A DNA stretch of 64,000 nt, from positions 474,439-538,438 of the forward strand of contig JANPYM010000009.1 of assembly GCA_025890175.1 (NCBI GenBank), given 5' to 3'. The notes below the pieces were generated by a model. It was not told the DNA's origin and made no database searches. It was given only the letters and a program-made list of their open reading frames with translations. The position numbers were made by a program, and so were the translations under genes. This DNA comes from Ciborinia camelliae. Taxonomy: Eukaryota > Ascomycota > Leotiomycetes > Helotiales > Sclerotiniaceae. Below are positions 1-10,238 of this stretch, one piece after another. The first letter of the stretch is position 1. Each line of letters opens with the position of its first letter.

Positions 1-156
1 TCCCAAGACCCCCCCCCCCCAACCTTCTCAAATTTCCCAGAAAAAGCTAGATGTGTAAAGTCCCCTCCCTCTTCTTACTCCAACTCCGCCTTTCCGTCCC
101 GAAAATTCCCCCCATAAACATATTCCCAGACCTCCCCCGGTGTCGTCACCACACTT

Positions 157-1539
157 TCACTTTCCTTCCTCTCCTTTCCACCCTCCCTTCCACCCTCCTT
201 CCCACCATCCTTCCGACCATCCCCCTCCCTCTCCCTCCCCCCCAATCTCCACCGGCGCCGCAATATCATTCGGACTCTGCGGAGTCGCCGGAACCCCCCT
301 ACTACTCGCCAACCCCGGACTCGTCCCCACACTACCACTTTCCTCCGTAAAAGGACCACTCTGGGCCGTCGCGCCAAAATAATCCGATCCGTTTCGATAC
401 CCATTCGCCATCCCACTATTCGGCGACGGTCTTTTACTCCCTTGACTACCCGTTTTGGAAGTTGCGGTACGAGACCCCGGGCTGGAAATTTGCGACATTC
501 CCAATCCTAACGGCATATCCCGATCAGGATGCGAGGAGGAATTTCCTTGTGATGCCGAGAGGGTTCGGCGGCGACGAATGAAGATGTAGAGAAAAGATGC
601 CAGACTCGCTAATACGATGACGGAAACCCCGACGGCGATTCCCGCTTTCGCGCCTGTGGACAGTCCATGGTGACTCGAGGGAGAATGGGAGGATCCGGTT
701 GCCAGGACCCCGTGACTACCCGTCCGGATAACCGATGACGAGCCCGTGGTCGCGGCACAATAATTCGTGCCGCTCAAAACCGTACATCCGGATCCGACAT
801 CGCAACATCCACCTCCCAAGGAACTCGCGCATGCGATTTGATTCGTGGTGCAGCCGGAAGGGATGACCGAGACGAGAGCTGTGGGGGAAGAACTGGATAG
901 GGTGACGGCGCACGCCCCGGAATCCCCGGATGTGATGCATTGTGCGTTGTAGTTGCAACAGCCTCCTCCGAGGGAAGGGGCGCATTTGTAGAGAGAGATC
1001 GAGGGACAGGCGCGCGGACAACATGTGGAGGTGACGGTTGCGGTGGAGGAAATCGTGATGGTTTTGTTGCAGAGGTAGGAATCGGAGGAGCAGGGACTGT
1101 CACAATCGCTACCTATGGCGCAACATGAGGGGCCTATGGAGGGGGATATTATGCAATATTTGGAATTTGCACAACAAATTCCGGTGGCATTTATGTCGAG
1201 ACCTTTGGGAAGACATTAAAATTAGCAAATCTTTCTTTGTAAAGGAATTCGCTCAAGGTCATCGGCGAAAGAAAATACAAGGAGGAAAAGAAAATGCTAA
1301 AAAAATAGGCAATAGTTACAAGAATGCGAACCACTCTCACAAACCCCACTATCCCTCCCCAACAATCTCCCCTCTTCCAATCCCAAATAATATCTCGGAC
1401 TCAAACCCAACCCATCATTGTCCAACCCAACCGCTCCGAAATATTGACCTCGTACTCCATAAACATCAACGAAGCTTAACCCCAGAAGAACAAGCCACCG
1501 CAACCGCGATGGCGAAAACGAAAATATCCTTCTCGACAT
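157..1539 (-). CDS. Cysteine-rich single-pass membrane protein, two exons
   Basis: Predicted 421-aa type I membrane protein. Exon 1 is 1539-1320 and exon 2 is 1202-157. The 117-nt intron has donor GTAACT and branch CTAAT, and the phases match (a split TGT cysteine codon). ATG at 1539 is followed by a basic stretch and a hydrophobic signal peptide (WLVLLGLSFVDVYG). The ectodomain (about aa 74-225) holds many Cys in repeated CAPSLGGGCC / CASSLGGGCC-type modules with paired CC, then a Ser/Thr-rich stalk. A transmembrane helix at about aa 259-282 (GIAVGVSVIVLASLASFLYI) is followed by RRRR and a Ser/Gly-rich cytoplasmic tail of about 140 aa ending in Gly/Trp/Lys repeats. The architecture resembles fungal cell-surface or sensor-like proteins; ligand and role are unknown. 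The exon structure is well supported. The last 25 residues are low complexity and could instead be spliced differently. Confidence 0.75.
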
Positions 1540-3168
1540 ATTGACGTACGCCGTATGTATTCCAATTCTAGGATCTGGGTGTCGCAAACAAATCTCAGAT
1601 ATATTGATCCATGATTCATATATGTATACAAGAATTTATAGAAGTAAGGTGTGTAATATGTAACATGCAACATGTAACAAGTAACAAGCACCAAGAACCG
1701 CTTCACCGGGGAAAAGAATAAAAGTCTCCGCACAACTCGTGGTAGATGGATGGTGATACCTAGCTACCCTTTTAACAAAACCAATGTTCCTCGAGCGCGC
1801 AAAAAGTACAGATGATAAAAAATATGGGAATGCGAAAAGATGCAGAAAAATGGAAAAGATTCGCAGCCGCACGGAAACCACAGGTGACCTTTCAATAAAA
1901 GCATGCGAAGCATGCAAAGTAAAGAAACCCAACCATCCATCCAACCAACCCGTCAATCAAAAAAATCATAGAACAGACCTCGGATTGAAACTCGGTCTTA
2001 TGGTAGGTAATGGAAAATCATACATAATCTTACCTACCTACTAGGTACATACATACATTTTGCATCAGATCACTTGCATCTGGTTGGTCTAGTTTTTTCT
2101 TACATCTTACACAAGAAGCTGACTGAGATGGCTGGAGATCAGCCGTAAGCCATGTATATCACTCGATACCTAGATACCTAGATACGATTGGCTGGGTTGA
2201 GGATGTGTAGATTCTACATCCCCGAACCATACAGCTGCAGATTGGGATGCTTGCTTGCTTCAAGTTGCTTGCTTGCTTGCATGTATGTATGTATGTATGC
2301 TAGTATGCATAAATGCTAGTAGCGTCTAGATGAGTTGCAGGCTGGTCAGTCTGGCTTGCAGCGTGATTGACGGATCGGAGCTGGGATATTGGGGATGGAG
2401 GGGAGGTCAGGGCTAGTCTGGGTCCAGATTTTTCTTTTGGTGGTCGTGATGGCTGGGAGCTGGGATGGATAGCATCGGATTCGATTCAATGTCACCTACT
2501 GTAATGAGAATCGTTTGTGTGTACAGCTGTTACTGCAGAGGTCTAATATAATATTATGTGTATGTATGTATGTAGGTAGCTATTGTATTGAGGGGTAAGT
2601 TAAGTAGGGAGGTGAGAAGGAAAGAATGGGAAGAGAAGAGATTGGATGGATGATTTGTATTTATTTGTATGTTCATACACATACACATATACATCCATAC
2701 ACATACACCTGTATAATATATTACACATTGCAGAAGAGTCAGACCGAGTAGTATAATTCCCAGAGGGACTCCGAGTACTCGGTATCTCTTTTCCGTTTTG
2801 TTTTGTTTTGTTTTTTTCGGTAGGTACACGCACATTAGTGAAGACCTCGGGAAATGCGGGTTTCATAAGGGACACTGTATGCAAGTAACCGCTGCATTTA
2901 CATGAACTTCCATTTGTATCGATACCTACCAGCCAAATGGATATCACGGTGACAAGTACACCAAAGGTCACAGTGCCGTTCCATGCCATGCCATGCCATG
3001 CCATACTTTCCAGTTTATCATACGTAGATATACCTATACATTCATTAATCATTAATTAAATCAATTCGCTTCTAAAATAAGTAGGTAGGTAGATAGGTAG
3101 GTGAATGAATACCTTACCTATGTAACAAGTGCATAGTATATATATATAGGTAGGTATGTATATACATA
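1540..3168. other. Intergenic, short-repeat rich, no gene seen
   Basis: No coding frame with fungal-like composition. It contains GCTT/GTAT microsatellites around 2245-2300, a TTTTG run near 2795-2815, a CCATG repeat at 2980-3003, and several TAGGTAGG/ACCTACCTA tracts. The right end abuts the foldback element. The left part probably includes the promoter of the cysteine-rich membrane protein. Confidence 0.6.
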
Positions 3169-3834
3169 AGTCCCCTACCCTACTTTCCGGCCCCCCCTGG
3201 TTTCCGGCCACCATTTTACACCAAAAACAGCGATTTTGACGTATTTATAACTCAACAACCAATGGATTATATTAATTGAAATTTAAAATATAGATTCTAT
3301 ATATAGTTATTAGCTAGTATAGGAATTTTTAGAATTTTAGCAATTTTCTGTTAAAAGTTATAAATGTTTTTAATTTAAATTTTCAATTTTTTTCAACTTC
3401 GCTAACAAATAATTTTTTTTTTGTTAGTAAAATTATAATCATCAATAAAAAGTTATCTACAAATTATAATACATATATAATATATATTTTTAGAAAATTT
3501 AAATTATATAGATTTAATAAAAATTTATAATTTATTTTTAATTATTTTTGTTGAAAAGTTATTAATGTTTTTGATATTTTTGATTTTGTATACAATTTGT
3601 ATGAGGAAAAAAAAAAGAAATTAAAACTTTAATTATTCAACAACAAATTAATATAATTATTTGAAATTTTCTATATTAGTTAATAACTATATAAAGAATT
3701 TATATTTCAAATTTTAATTAATAATATTCATTGGTTGTTAAATTATAAAAACCTCAAAATGGCCTAAAATCGCTGTTTTTGGTGTAAAATGGTGGCCGGA
3801 AACCAGGGGGGGCCGGAAAGTAGGGTAGGGGACT
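3169..3834. mobile_element. Fot1/pogo-like MITE with long terminal inverted repeats
   Basis: A 666-bp element. It begins AGTCCCCTACCCTACTTTCC and ends with the exact reverse complement. The inverted match runs through GGCCCCCCCTGG and ACACCAAAAACAGCG, and continues in degenerate form for about 150 bp on each side (the CAACCAATG block near 3255 is matched near 3730). It is flanked by TA on both sides (3167-3168 and 3835-3836), the target duplication of Tc1/mariner/pogo elements; the AGT start and C-rich end resemble Fot1-type ends. The interior is very AT-rich and has no transposase frame, so it is non-autonomous. Family assignment is by resemblance only. Confidence 0.8.
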
Positions 3835-3836
3835 TA

Positions 3837-4314
3837 CCTAGTATGCACATCATCTTCATTTTCAAGTCAGCGAGCGGATAAAATACCATCACCCGGGCCA
3901 TGAACATCCATTCATCCCTTCAGATATGATTTTCGGGGTTCGAAGTCCCGGTACCGATACCGGTATCATGCAGATCCATATTCAAAAGTGTCGATTTCCA
4001 CGGGCCGTGATTGATATTTGCTAGGTACCTAAGTAGGTAAACATTGATGCATTATGAACAAAATAAACTCCCGGTCCTCTGAATCCAAACGTTACACCCA
4101 CCACCTGCTGGTATGTTGATAGAATAACCCCAATCGGTTTCCCTAAAAGAAAAATCCAATCCAAGAGAGAAGATCTCGCTCCTCCAACTCCCCAACATCA
4201 AGTTAAAAAAAAACTCCCATTAATGCGTGATATGCGTGCCCAAATGTATACAAAAAGAAACCTCGATGGGCGCGTCGAATAATTCCATCCATCCCTTCAC
4301 GATTTCTCGTTTAT
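3837..4314. other. Intergenic, downstream of the Cdc14 gene
   Basis: No gene seen. This is the 3' flank of the minus-strand Cdc14 gene. A GGTTCGAAGTCCCG stretch near 3938 looks like a tRNA T-arm but has no cloverleaf around it. Confidence 0.5.
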
Positions 4315-5248
4315 TTAATTCCCAATGGTTCCAAATGGATGACTCTCCCGGAGATCTGCCACCAAATCATCCACATTATGAAGATATCTCCCCAAAAGCT
4401 CTTGTTTCTCTTCCAGAGTTTTCGTATGTTCACTCTCACTCTGCGCTCTTCTTTTTCCTGCCTCTTCTCGACCACCGGGATGTTTGCTTGGACTGCGTTG
4501 CATTAATGCTAATGCGTTTGTCGCGGCTGTGGATGGTATCGATGGCGTTTCGGGCATGAGGTAAAAGTATAGGAATTCGACCAACTTGAGCTTTACTTCG
4601 CGACTGGTTTCTCGAGATTTGAATATGGAGGTTATGGTTAAGAGCCCGTCGAGGGTTTCGAATGTGCGGGTGTTTTTGGGTGTATCAATAAGTGAACACA
4701 CGAGAGTGAGGAGGGTTGCGGATTGAATGGCGGGACAATTGACTGGTTCAAGGAGATCAAGAAGATGCTGTGTAAAGTCAGCATCATGTACACAATTTCT
4801 GGGGATGAGAGACCATGAGTCTTATACATACATTCATATATAATTCTCTGGAAAACAAACTCCTAGATGGAGGATGTAATAGAAGAACTCCTTGTATCAA
4901 TTCCAACGTCTGGATTATCAACAAATCACTCTGTCCATCATTACTCTTCCCCATCAATCTATCCAAACATGTAACCAATCGCATCGCAACATTCCATTCG
5001 AATCCCTCTTGTAACCTAAAGAACTCTCGAAATGCGGCATCATTGGGAAGTTCATTGAGAGGTTTCCTTGGAGGTGGTGGCTCTTTTCCAGGATCGATCA
5101 CTGAACGACGCTTATCGGCATTGGATTTTGGAGAATTGGATAGACAAATTTGTGCTAATAGTCCTTCGACCTGTCGGAGACCTTTTCGAATCTTTGATGC
5201 TTCATAGGAAGAAAGATTATCGAATGATAGAGAAAGTAATGCTTCCAT
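4315..5248 (-). CDS. cdc14: Cdc14-family septation initiation network protein
   Basis: Predicted 289-aa homologue of the SIN component Cdc14, which in fission yeast is the partner of the Sid1 kinase and promotes septation; it is not the Cdc14 phosphatase. Exon 1 is 5248-4832 (starts MEALLSLSFDNLSSYEASKI) and exon 2 is 4767-4315. The 64-nt intron has donor GTATGT, branch CTGAC and acceptor ACAG, joining SRELYMN to HLLDLLEPVNCPAIQ in frame. The spliced protein has the family pattern: an N-terminal helical block, a proline-rich linker (PPPPRKPLNELP), RLQEGFEWNVAMRLVTCLDRLMG-type helices, then SIDTPKNTRTFE-type and EFLYFYLMPE blocks. The C-terminus after about aa 235 is polar and charged. Length is close to fungal homologues. 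The family call is from recognised sequence style; the splice is directly supported. Confidence 0.82.
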
Positions 5249-6415
5249 TGTTTATTTTTGTTTTATTTTTGTTTTTGGATGCGTTGGCTGAATGAATGAA
5301 TGGAGTTTTGGTTTTCTGGATACCTAGGTACCTTGGTAGAGGTAGGTAGGTTGGAAAGCTTTCAGGTTGCGCGAATTCGTAAAATTGATTTAATTGTACA
5401 ATTGGAAAGAAGGTTAATGTAGATTTGAATGTTAATACAGAAAAATGAAGAGAACGTATGGAAAAAGAAATTATCTTGTTTGGATTTCGTGAGAAACCAA
5501 GCTGAGACGTAGATTTACTAGTATTTACTTGGTAGTATAATGGTTTCGGGATATATATCATCGTTCTCAGGGCAACGAATGCAAGCGACAGGAAGGCTTT
5601 CAGGGAATATCTAAGTAGAGCTCGGGCGCTCCGTGTAGCTTTTTTAGCTTTGCGGCATTGAGGGCAGATCTCTCTCTCTATGTAAGAGAAGGCGGTGAAG
5701 ATGATTGAGACCAATTTTGGGAATAGTAAGAAAAGTTTCTTTTTCATTGAAGTTTGTTTTGGATACATGACGTGATAAATTTATATGAAACCACTTGACC
5801 TACTAGTACGTAGGTAGGTACCGGTATATATATATACATATATCAAGGTCCAAACGACTTTGTCTCTTCAAGAATGGGATTTCCTGAATGGCTTCATCTT
5901 TATCAAGATGTTCCAAGGTTTATCAATATATCTTCATCTGAACATACCTTACCATCCACTACCTGGTACACCTGCACATCACCAAACCACAGACATTTAT
6001 GGAAAGCCTAGGTAATATTTAACACGTGAAGAAAGTTTGAAGAAGCCGACCTTTTTACACAACCACAACACAAATGGTGACGGTTAAGCATGGGTTTAAA
6101 TGAGAGCAAAGTTACTGTTACATTTTTGGCTGACTGCAGACATCTCAAAATCGGGTTCGAGTCCGTATAACCAACAATACATCTTGCTAATGGTTGACAT
6201 GTTGGTGAGTGAATGAATGGGAAACAAAAATACCTACAGTAGTAAATAACTTCTCTCATTTTCACTTCTTCAACATCGCAATTTCATGCAAGGTTACACA
6301 TCAATCACATCAATCACATCAATCACATCAATCACATCAATACCCTCGATCTCCCCCGCTCGCCATATATTAAAAGAGTTAACACCTAGGGATCGTTTCT
6401 AATAAGCAAGGCCAA
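5249..6415. other. Divergent intergenic region between cdc14 and GGPP synthase
   Basis: Holds the promoters of two divergent genes. It contains TAGGTAGG/ACCTAGG tracts (5318-5350, 5808-5825), a B-box-like GGTTCGAGTCC near 6153 without a tRNA fold, and a 9-bp tandem repeat (CATCAATCA, about 5 copies, 6298-6341) about 75-120 bp upstream of the GGPP synthase ATG. No gene seen. Confidence 0.5.
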
Positions 6416-7641
6416 ATGTTTCAGACCAATCTTTCAAATAAAGGTCCTTCCATAATGGTTTCCGAAAAGTTTCCCTCTCCAAACGCTATTCCCCCACGAA
6501 CTTCTTCAACTGGTCATAACAACATAAATCATATCGTCTCGAAATCAGTTCTCCGTCCAGTACCTGAAGGCGATTGGATAAGTCAGAGAAATAGTATGCA
6601 TACGGCACAGTCTTCGGGAACCATGAATCCTTCTATTCAGGGGGGTTCTGAACAAGATCCAAATAAATACACCAAGAACGATATGGCATTTCACGGAAGA
6701 AGCTCGTGGGCTCCCGAGAAGGAGAAGATATTATTTGGACCATATGATTATTTGGAGGCGCATCCGGGGAAGGATATTAGGAAACAATTGATCTCGGCAT
6801 TCAATGAATGGTTGGAGGTACCACCGGAGAGTTTGGAAGTCATTACAAAAGTTGTGGGAATGTTACACACAGCATCACTACTCGTGGATGACGTCGAAGA
6901 TTCATCGTTACTACGACGCGGATTACCTGTCGCACATAGCATTTTCGGCACAGCACAAACGATCAATTCGGCGAATTATGTTTACTTCTGCGCATTACAA
7001 GAGCTCATGAAGCTTAACAATCCACAAGCTATCACGATTTACACAGAGGAGTTGTTGAACCTTCATCGAGGTCAGGGTATGGATCTATTTTGGAGAGACA
7101 GTTTAACTTGTCCCACGGAAGAAGATTATTTGGAAATGGTTGGCAATAAAACAGGAGGTCTCTTCAGACTCGCTGTCAAGCTCATGCAAGCTGAGAGTAA
7201 AACTTCATTGTAGATACCCCGCCTCCACCCGACCAATAAGCATGCTAACCCCTCCCTAGGGATTGTGTACCACTTGTGAACCTCATCGGAATCATATTCC
7301 AAATCCGTGACGACTATCAAAATCTTTCTTCCCCGGAATACTCGCAGAACAAGGGTCTATGTGAAGATCTCACGGAAGGCAAATTCTCCTTCCCAATCAT
7401 CCACAGCATTCGCGCGGCGCCTGATAATCTTGTCCTCCTCAACATCCTGAAACAAAAACCAGATGACGAACAAGTTAAGAAATATGCAGTGGCTTACATG
7501 GAACAAACCGGTAGTTTCGAATATTGTCGAAAGGTTCTACATACATTGGGCGAGAGAGTTAAGAAATTGATCGCGGAGATCGATCAAGGGGGAAATAAGG
7601 GAAAGGCCGTCTTGAAGATTTTGGATAAAATGGCCATCTGA
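6416..7641 (+). CDS. Geranylgeranyl diphosphate synthase
   Basis: Predicted 391-aa trans-prenyltransferase that condenses IPP with FPP to give C20 GGPP for protein prenylation, carotenoids and diterpenes. Exon 1 is 6416-7209 and exon 2 is 7260-7641. The 50-nt intron has branch GCTAAC and acceptor CCCTAG, joining [16 protein letters not shown]. The first aspartate-rich motif DDVED is at aa 158-162 (within [19 protein letters not shown]) and the second is FQIRDDYQN at about aa 278-286; DDYxN instead of DDxxD is common in fungal GGPP synthases. [15 protein letters not shown] and [11 protein letters not shown] blocks are also present. The first ~95 aa are a Ser/Asn-rich extension without motif; ATG at 6454 is a possible alternative start. 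No terpene cyclase, P450 or carotenoid gene lies nearby, so this is more likely the general-purpose enzyme than a cluster gene. Confidence 0.93.
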
Positions 7642-8290
7642 TTTCGGAGGATTAGGATTGTGGATGGATGGATGGATATTGGATTGGGTATTGGTATTGG
7701 TATGGTATGGTATGGTTCGGGAATCTTTGATAGTTCATCATATCGGAAAGCATACTGGCTGGCGTCCTAGGTCGATGCGTTATCATCTTAAGGCATATTT
7801 GTGGGTTGCTGCATAGTATAGGTATTTATTTAGGTTGTTAATATCTATGATAATTTTTGGGGGGAATTCCTTTTCTTTTGTTTTTTTCTGTTTCTGTCTC
7901 TCGAGCTCTCTCGAGCTCGCTCGCTCGCTCTTTCAATTTTATTTCATTCGATGCATGCATGGTACTTGCATATCACGTTCTCCCCTCCCCTCCCCTCCCC
8001 TTGATTCATGAATTCTTTGGAGCGAGAATCGAAAATTGAGAATTGTCATTTCTTTGGAGAGAGAAGCGAGAATCGAGATCGTTAGTGCCTCCCTGACCTG
8101 ACGGTTCTATGGAAATTGGAATTGAAATTGGAATTGGAATGTCTACGAGTTATATGTTATATGTATGTTATATGTTATATGTTGGTACGTGTCTACGTGC
8201 CTACCTGTCTACCTACGTAGGTATGTAGGTATGTAGGTAGGTAGGTAGGTATGTAGGCTATCGATGGAAAGGAAATATGTAAAGAAATAT

Positions 8291-8404
8291 GTAGGTGGGT
8301 AGGTTGGTAGGTGGGTAGGTTGGTAGGTTGGTAGGTGGGTAGGTTGGTAGGTGGGTAGGTTGGTAGGTGGGTAGGTTGGTAGGTAGGTGGGTGGGTGGAT
8401 GGGT
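8291..8404. repeat. GGTAGGTNGG minisatellite
   Basis: Interleaved GTAGGTGG and GTAGGTTG units covering about 110 bp. It appears to be an expanded form of the TAGGTAGG motif found across the intergenic DNA of this window. Confidence 0.8.
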
Positions 8405-8597
8405 AATGTAATAATATAATATGTTCATGGCTGGGCTGGGAAATAGGCGGGTGGGTAGGTGGGTAGATGGGTGGGGATGTTTTCTGCTCTCTTTCCCGTC
8501 ATATACCTAATCATTGGTTTCTTTTTTGGCGATGGGGGGGTTTTTTTTTCTTGGTTTTTTTCTGCTAGTTTTGCTTCTTTTCTTTTTGGTTGGAGAG

Positions 8598-8682
8598 TTG
8601 AATGGTGGAATGGTGGAATGGTGGAATGGTGGAATGGTGGAATGGTGGAATGGTGGAATGGTGGAATGGTGGAATGGTGGAA
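8598..8682. repeat. 8-bp tandem repeat (GGAATGGT)n
   Basis: About ten perfect copies of the 8-bp unit. Because 8 is not a multiple of 3, all frames read through and give spurious peptides of period eight. Confidence 0.9.
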
Positions 8683-10238
8683 TGCTTGGAGAGTTGGAGA
8701 GTTCAATATAATACCTAGTAGGTAATAGCTGGAGGTAATTGGTAATAGGTAAATCATTAACTACCTCTTTCTCTACCTAGGAGGTAATAGCGGGAGGTAA
8801 TGGATAATCGATAATAGGTAATTGGTCATAGAATACCTAGAGAACCTGATCTATCTTTCTATCCAAGTGGAGAGTTGACTGGCTGTCTGGTTGCTTGGTT
8901 GCTTGGTATGGTGTGGTGTGGTGTGGTGTGGTTTGGTAGCTGGGTATCAGTGGTTTGATGTCAGTGGGGTGGGGTGGTGTGGTGTGGTAGGGTGTGGAGG
9001 GATTTTGGTTGGGTTGGGGGGAGGGAGGGAAACGGGGGAAGGGGATGGGGGATGGGGGATTGGAGGGATTGAAGGATTGTGAAAGGGGAAAGGGGAGGGA
9101 TTGGAGGGGATTGAGGGGAGTGAGGGGAGTGAGGGGATTGAGGGGAGTGAAGTTGGTCTGGTGTGGAGGGAAGGGAGGGTGAAAAAAGTAGATGATGAAG
9201 AGTGATAATTATTTGTTCTTTGTAGTATGGTATGGTATGGTATAATAGATGATATATATGATATGATCATCCTGGTCGATATATAGAGCGTTAAGTGACG
9301 GAAAAATGGAGGGCCGGGGGGGGGGTGAAATATATGAGGTGGGCATGCGGATGGAAATCAAAGGTTCCTAGTGAAGTGTCACAATTCGAATCATTTTACA
9401 TTTGCATTTTTGCCCAATACCGGTGTCCATCTCAATTATCGATTTCCCTCCATTTAGTTTTGGGAAACGGGAGGGGAGGGGAGGGGAGGGGAGGGGGGTC
9501 GAAAATTCGATGGGTTCTGGGAGGTGAATTCATTATATATAGTGTAAGTGCACAATATATAGAGAAAGAAAGATACGAGAGATAAAGGTGTAAAAATCTC
9601 ATATATGTTCATTCTACTCGGTGTTTTTGCTTGTGAGGTATCTCATCGTTTAGAGGCTGGGAGTAGATATATAAGTGATTACTTGAGAGGGTCGAAAATT
9701 CTGTAAATGCTACGGCTAGAGGATGTGAACATAAATCGCTCTAATCCATATTAGTTTTTCACTTGACCTCTGTCACTATTTTTGGATAGATAAAGTAAGG
9801 AAAATAAAGATTAAGGAAGCAGAGTAGCCGGAATCAGTAAGTCCGCGGGCTATATTTTGATATCAGAGTATACAGATCTGAATAGAGTGAGGTGTTTCTT
9901 TACTGTGAGGCTATGACTGGCAAAATCCTGAAGGATTTTTCTGTGTGACGACCCGGGAGGGGGCTTTGAGACTGGAGATACACGTTATTGGTTTCAGTGT
10001 TGGGAACCAAGCAAAGCTACCCATGAATGCTAATGTTACCTAATTCCAAAGCTGTATTATCCCTTCTGGAGATTCTCATGGTTGTGAATTCCCTAGGGAT
10101 TTTGTGAATACTAATACACTTTTAGAAATTAGGTATCCATTTGATATTTCCAAATTTGGAGGCTGAGTTGTTATTTGGTTAGATTTTGATAGATCGAGTA
10201 TTACTCCGAAATATCGGGATGGGTATAGATGTAGGATT

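Larger units (their letters stand above)
7642..10238. other. Intergenic, strongly low-complexity
   Basis: No gene seen in about 2.6 kb. It holds GGTATGG repeats (7685-7712), CTCGAGCTCGCTCG (7900-7930), CCCTC runs, TATGTTA repeats (8150-8180), the two arrays listed separately, purine-rich G/A runs (8960-9180) with long asymmetric strands, a poly-G tract at 9315-9325 and GGGGA repeats at 9471-9497. Open frames here are repeat-driven. Confidence 0.6.

Noticed and set aside
3932..3955. CGGGGTTCGAAGTCCCG, a well-paired T-arm-like hairpin
   Set aside because: No matching D-arm, anticodon arm or acceptor stem within 75 bp upstream.
5217..5768. Minus-strand frame of 183 codons overlapping the cdc14 start
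   Set aside because: Different frame from the well-supported cdc14 exon 1, and the composition is not protein-like; probably chance.
6145..6175. GGGTTCGAGTCC, a B-box/T-arm-like sequence
   Set aside because: The T-stem pairs poorly and no A-box, anticodon arm or acceptor stem can be built around it, so it is not called as a tRNA.
6416..7641. A terpenoid biosynthetic gene cluster around the GGPP synthase
   Set aside because: Neighbouring genes are a septation protein and a decayed NLR-like gene; no cyclase, P450 or prenyltransferase was found within the window.
8459..8757. Open frames on both strands with period-eight peptides
   Set aside because: Produced by the (GGAATGGT)n repeat, which is open in every frame.
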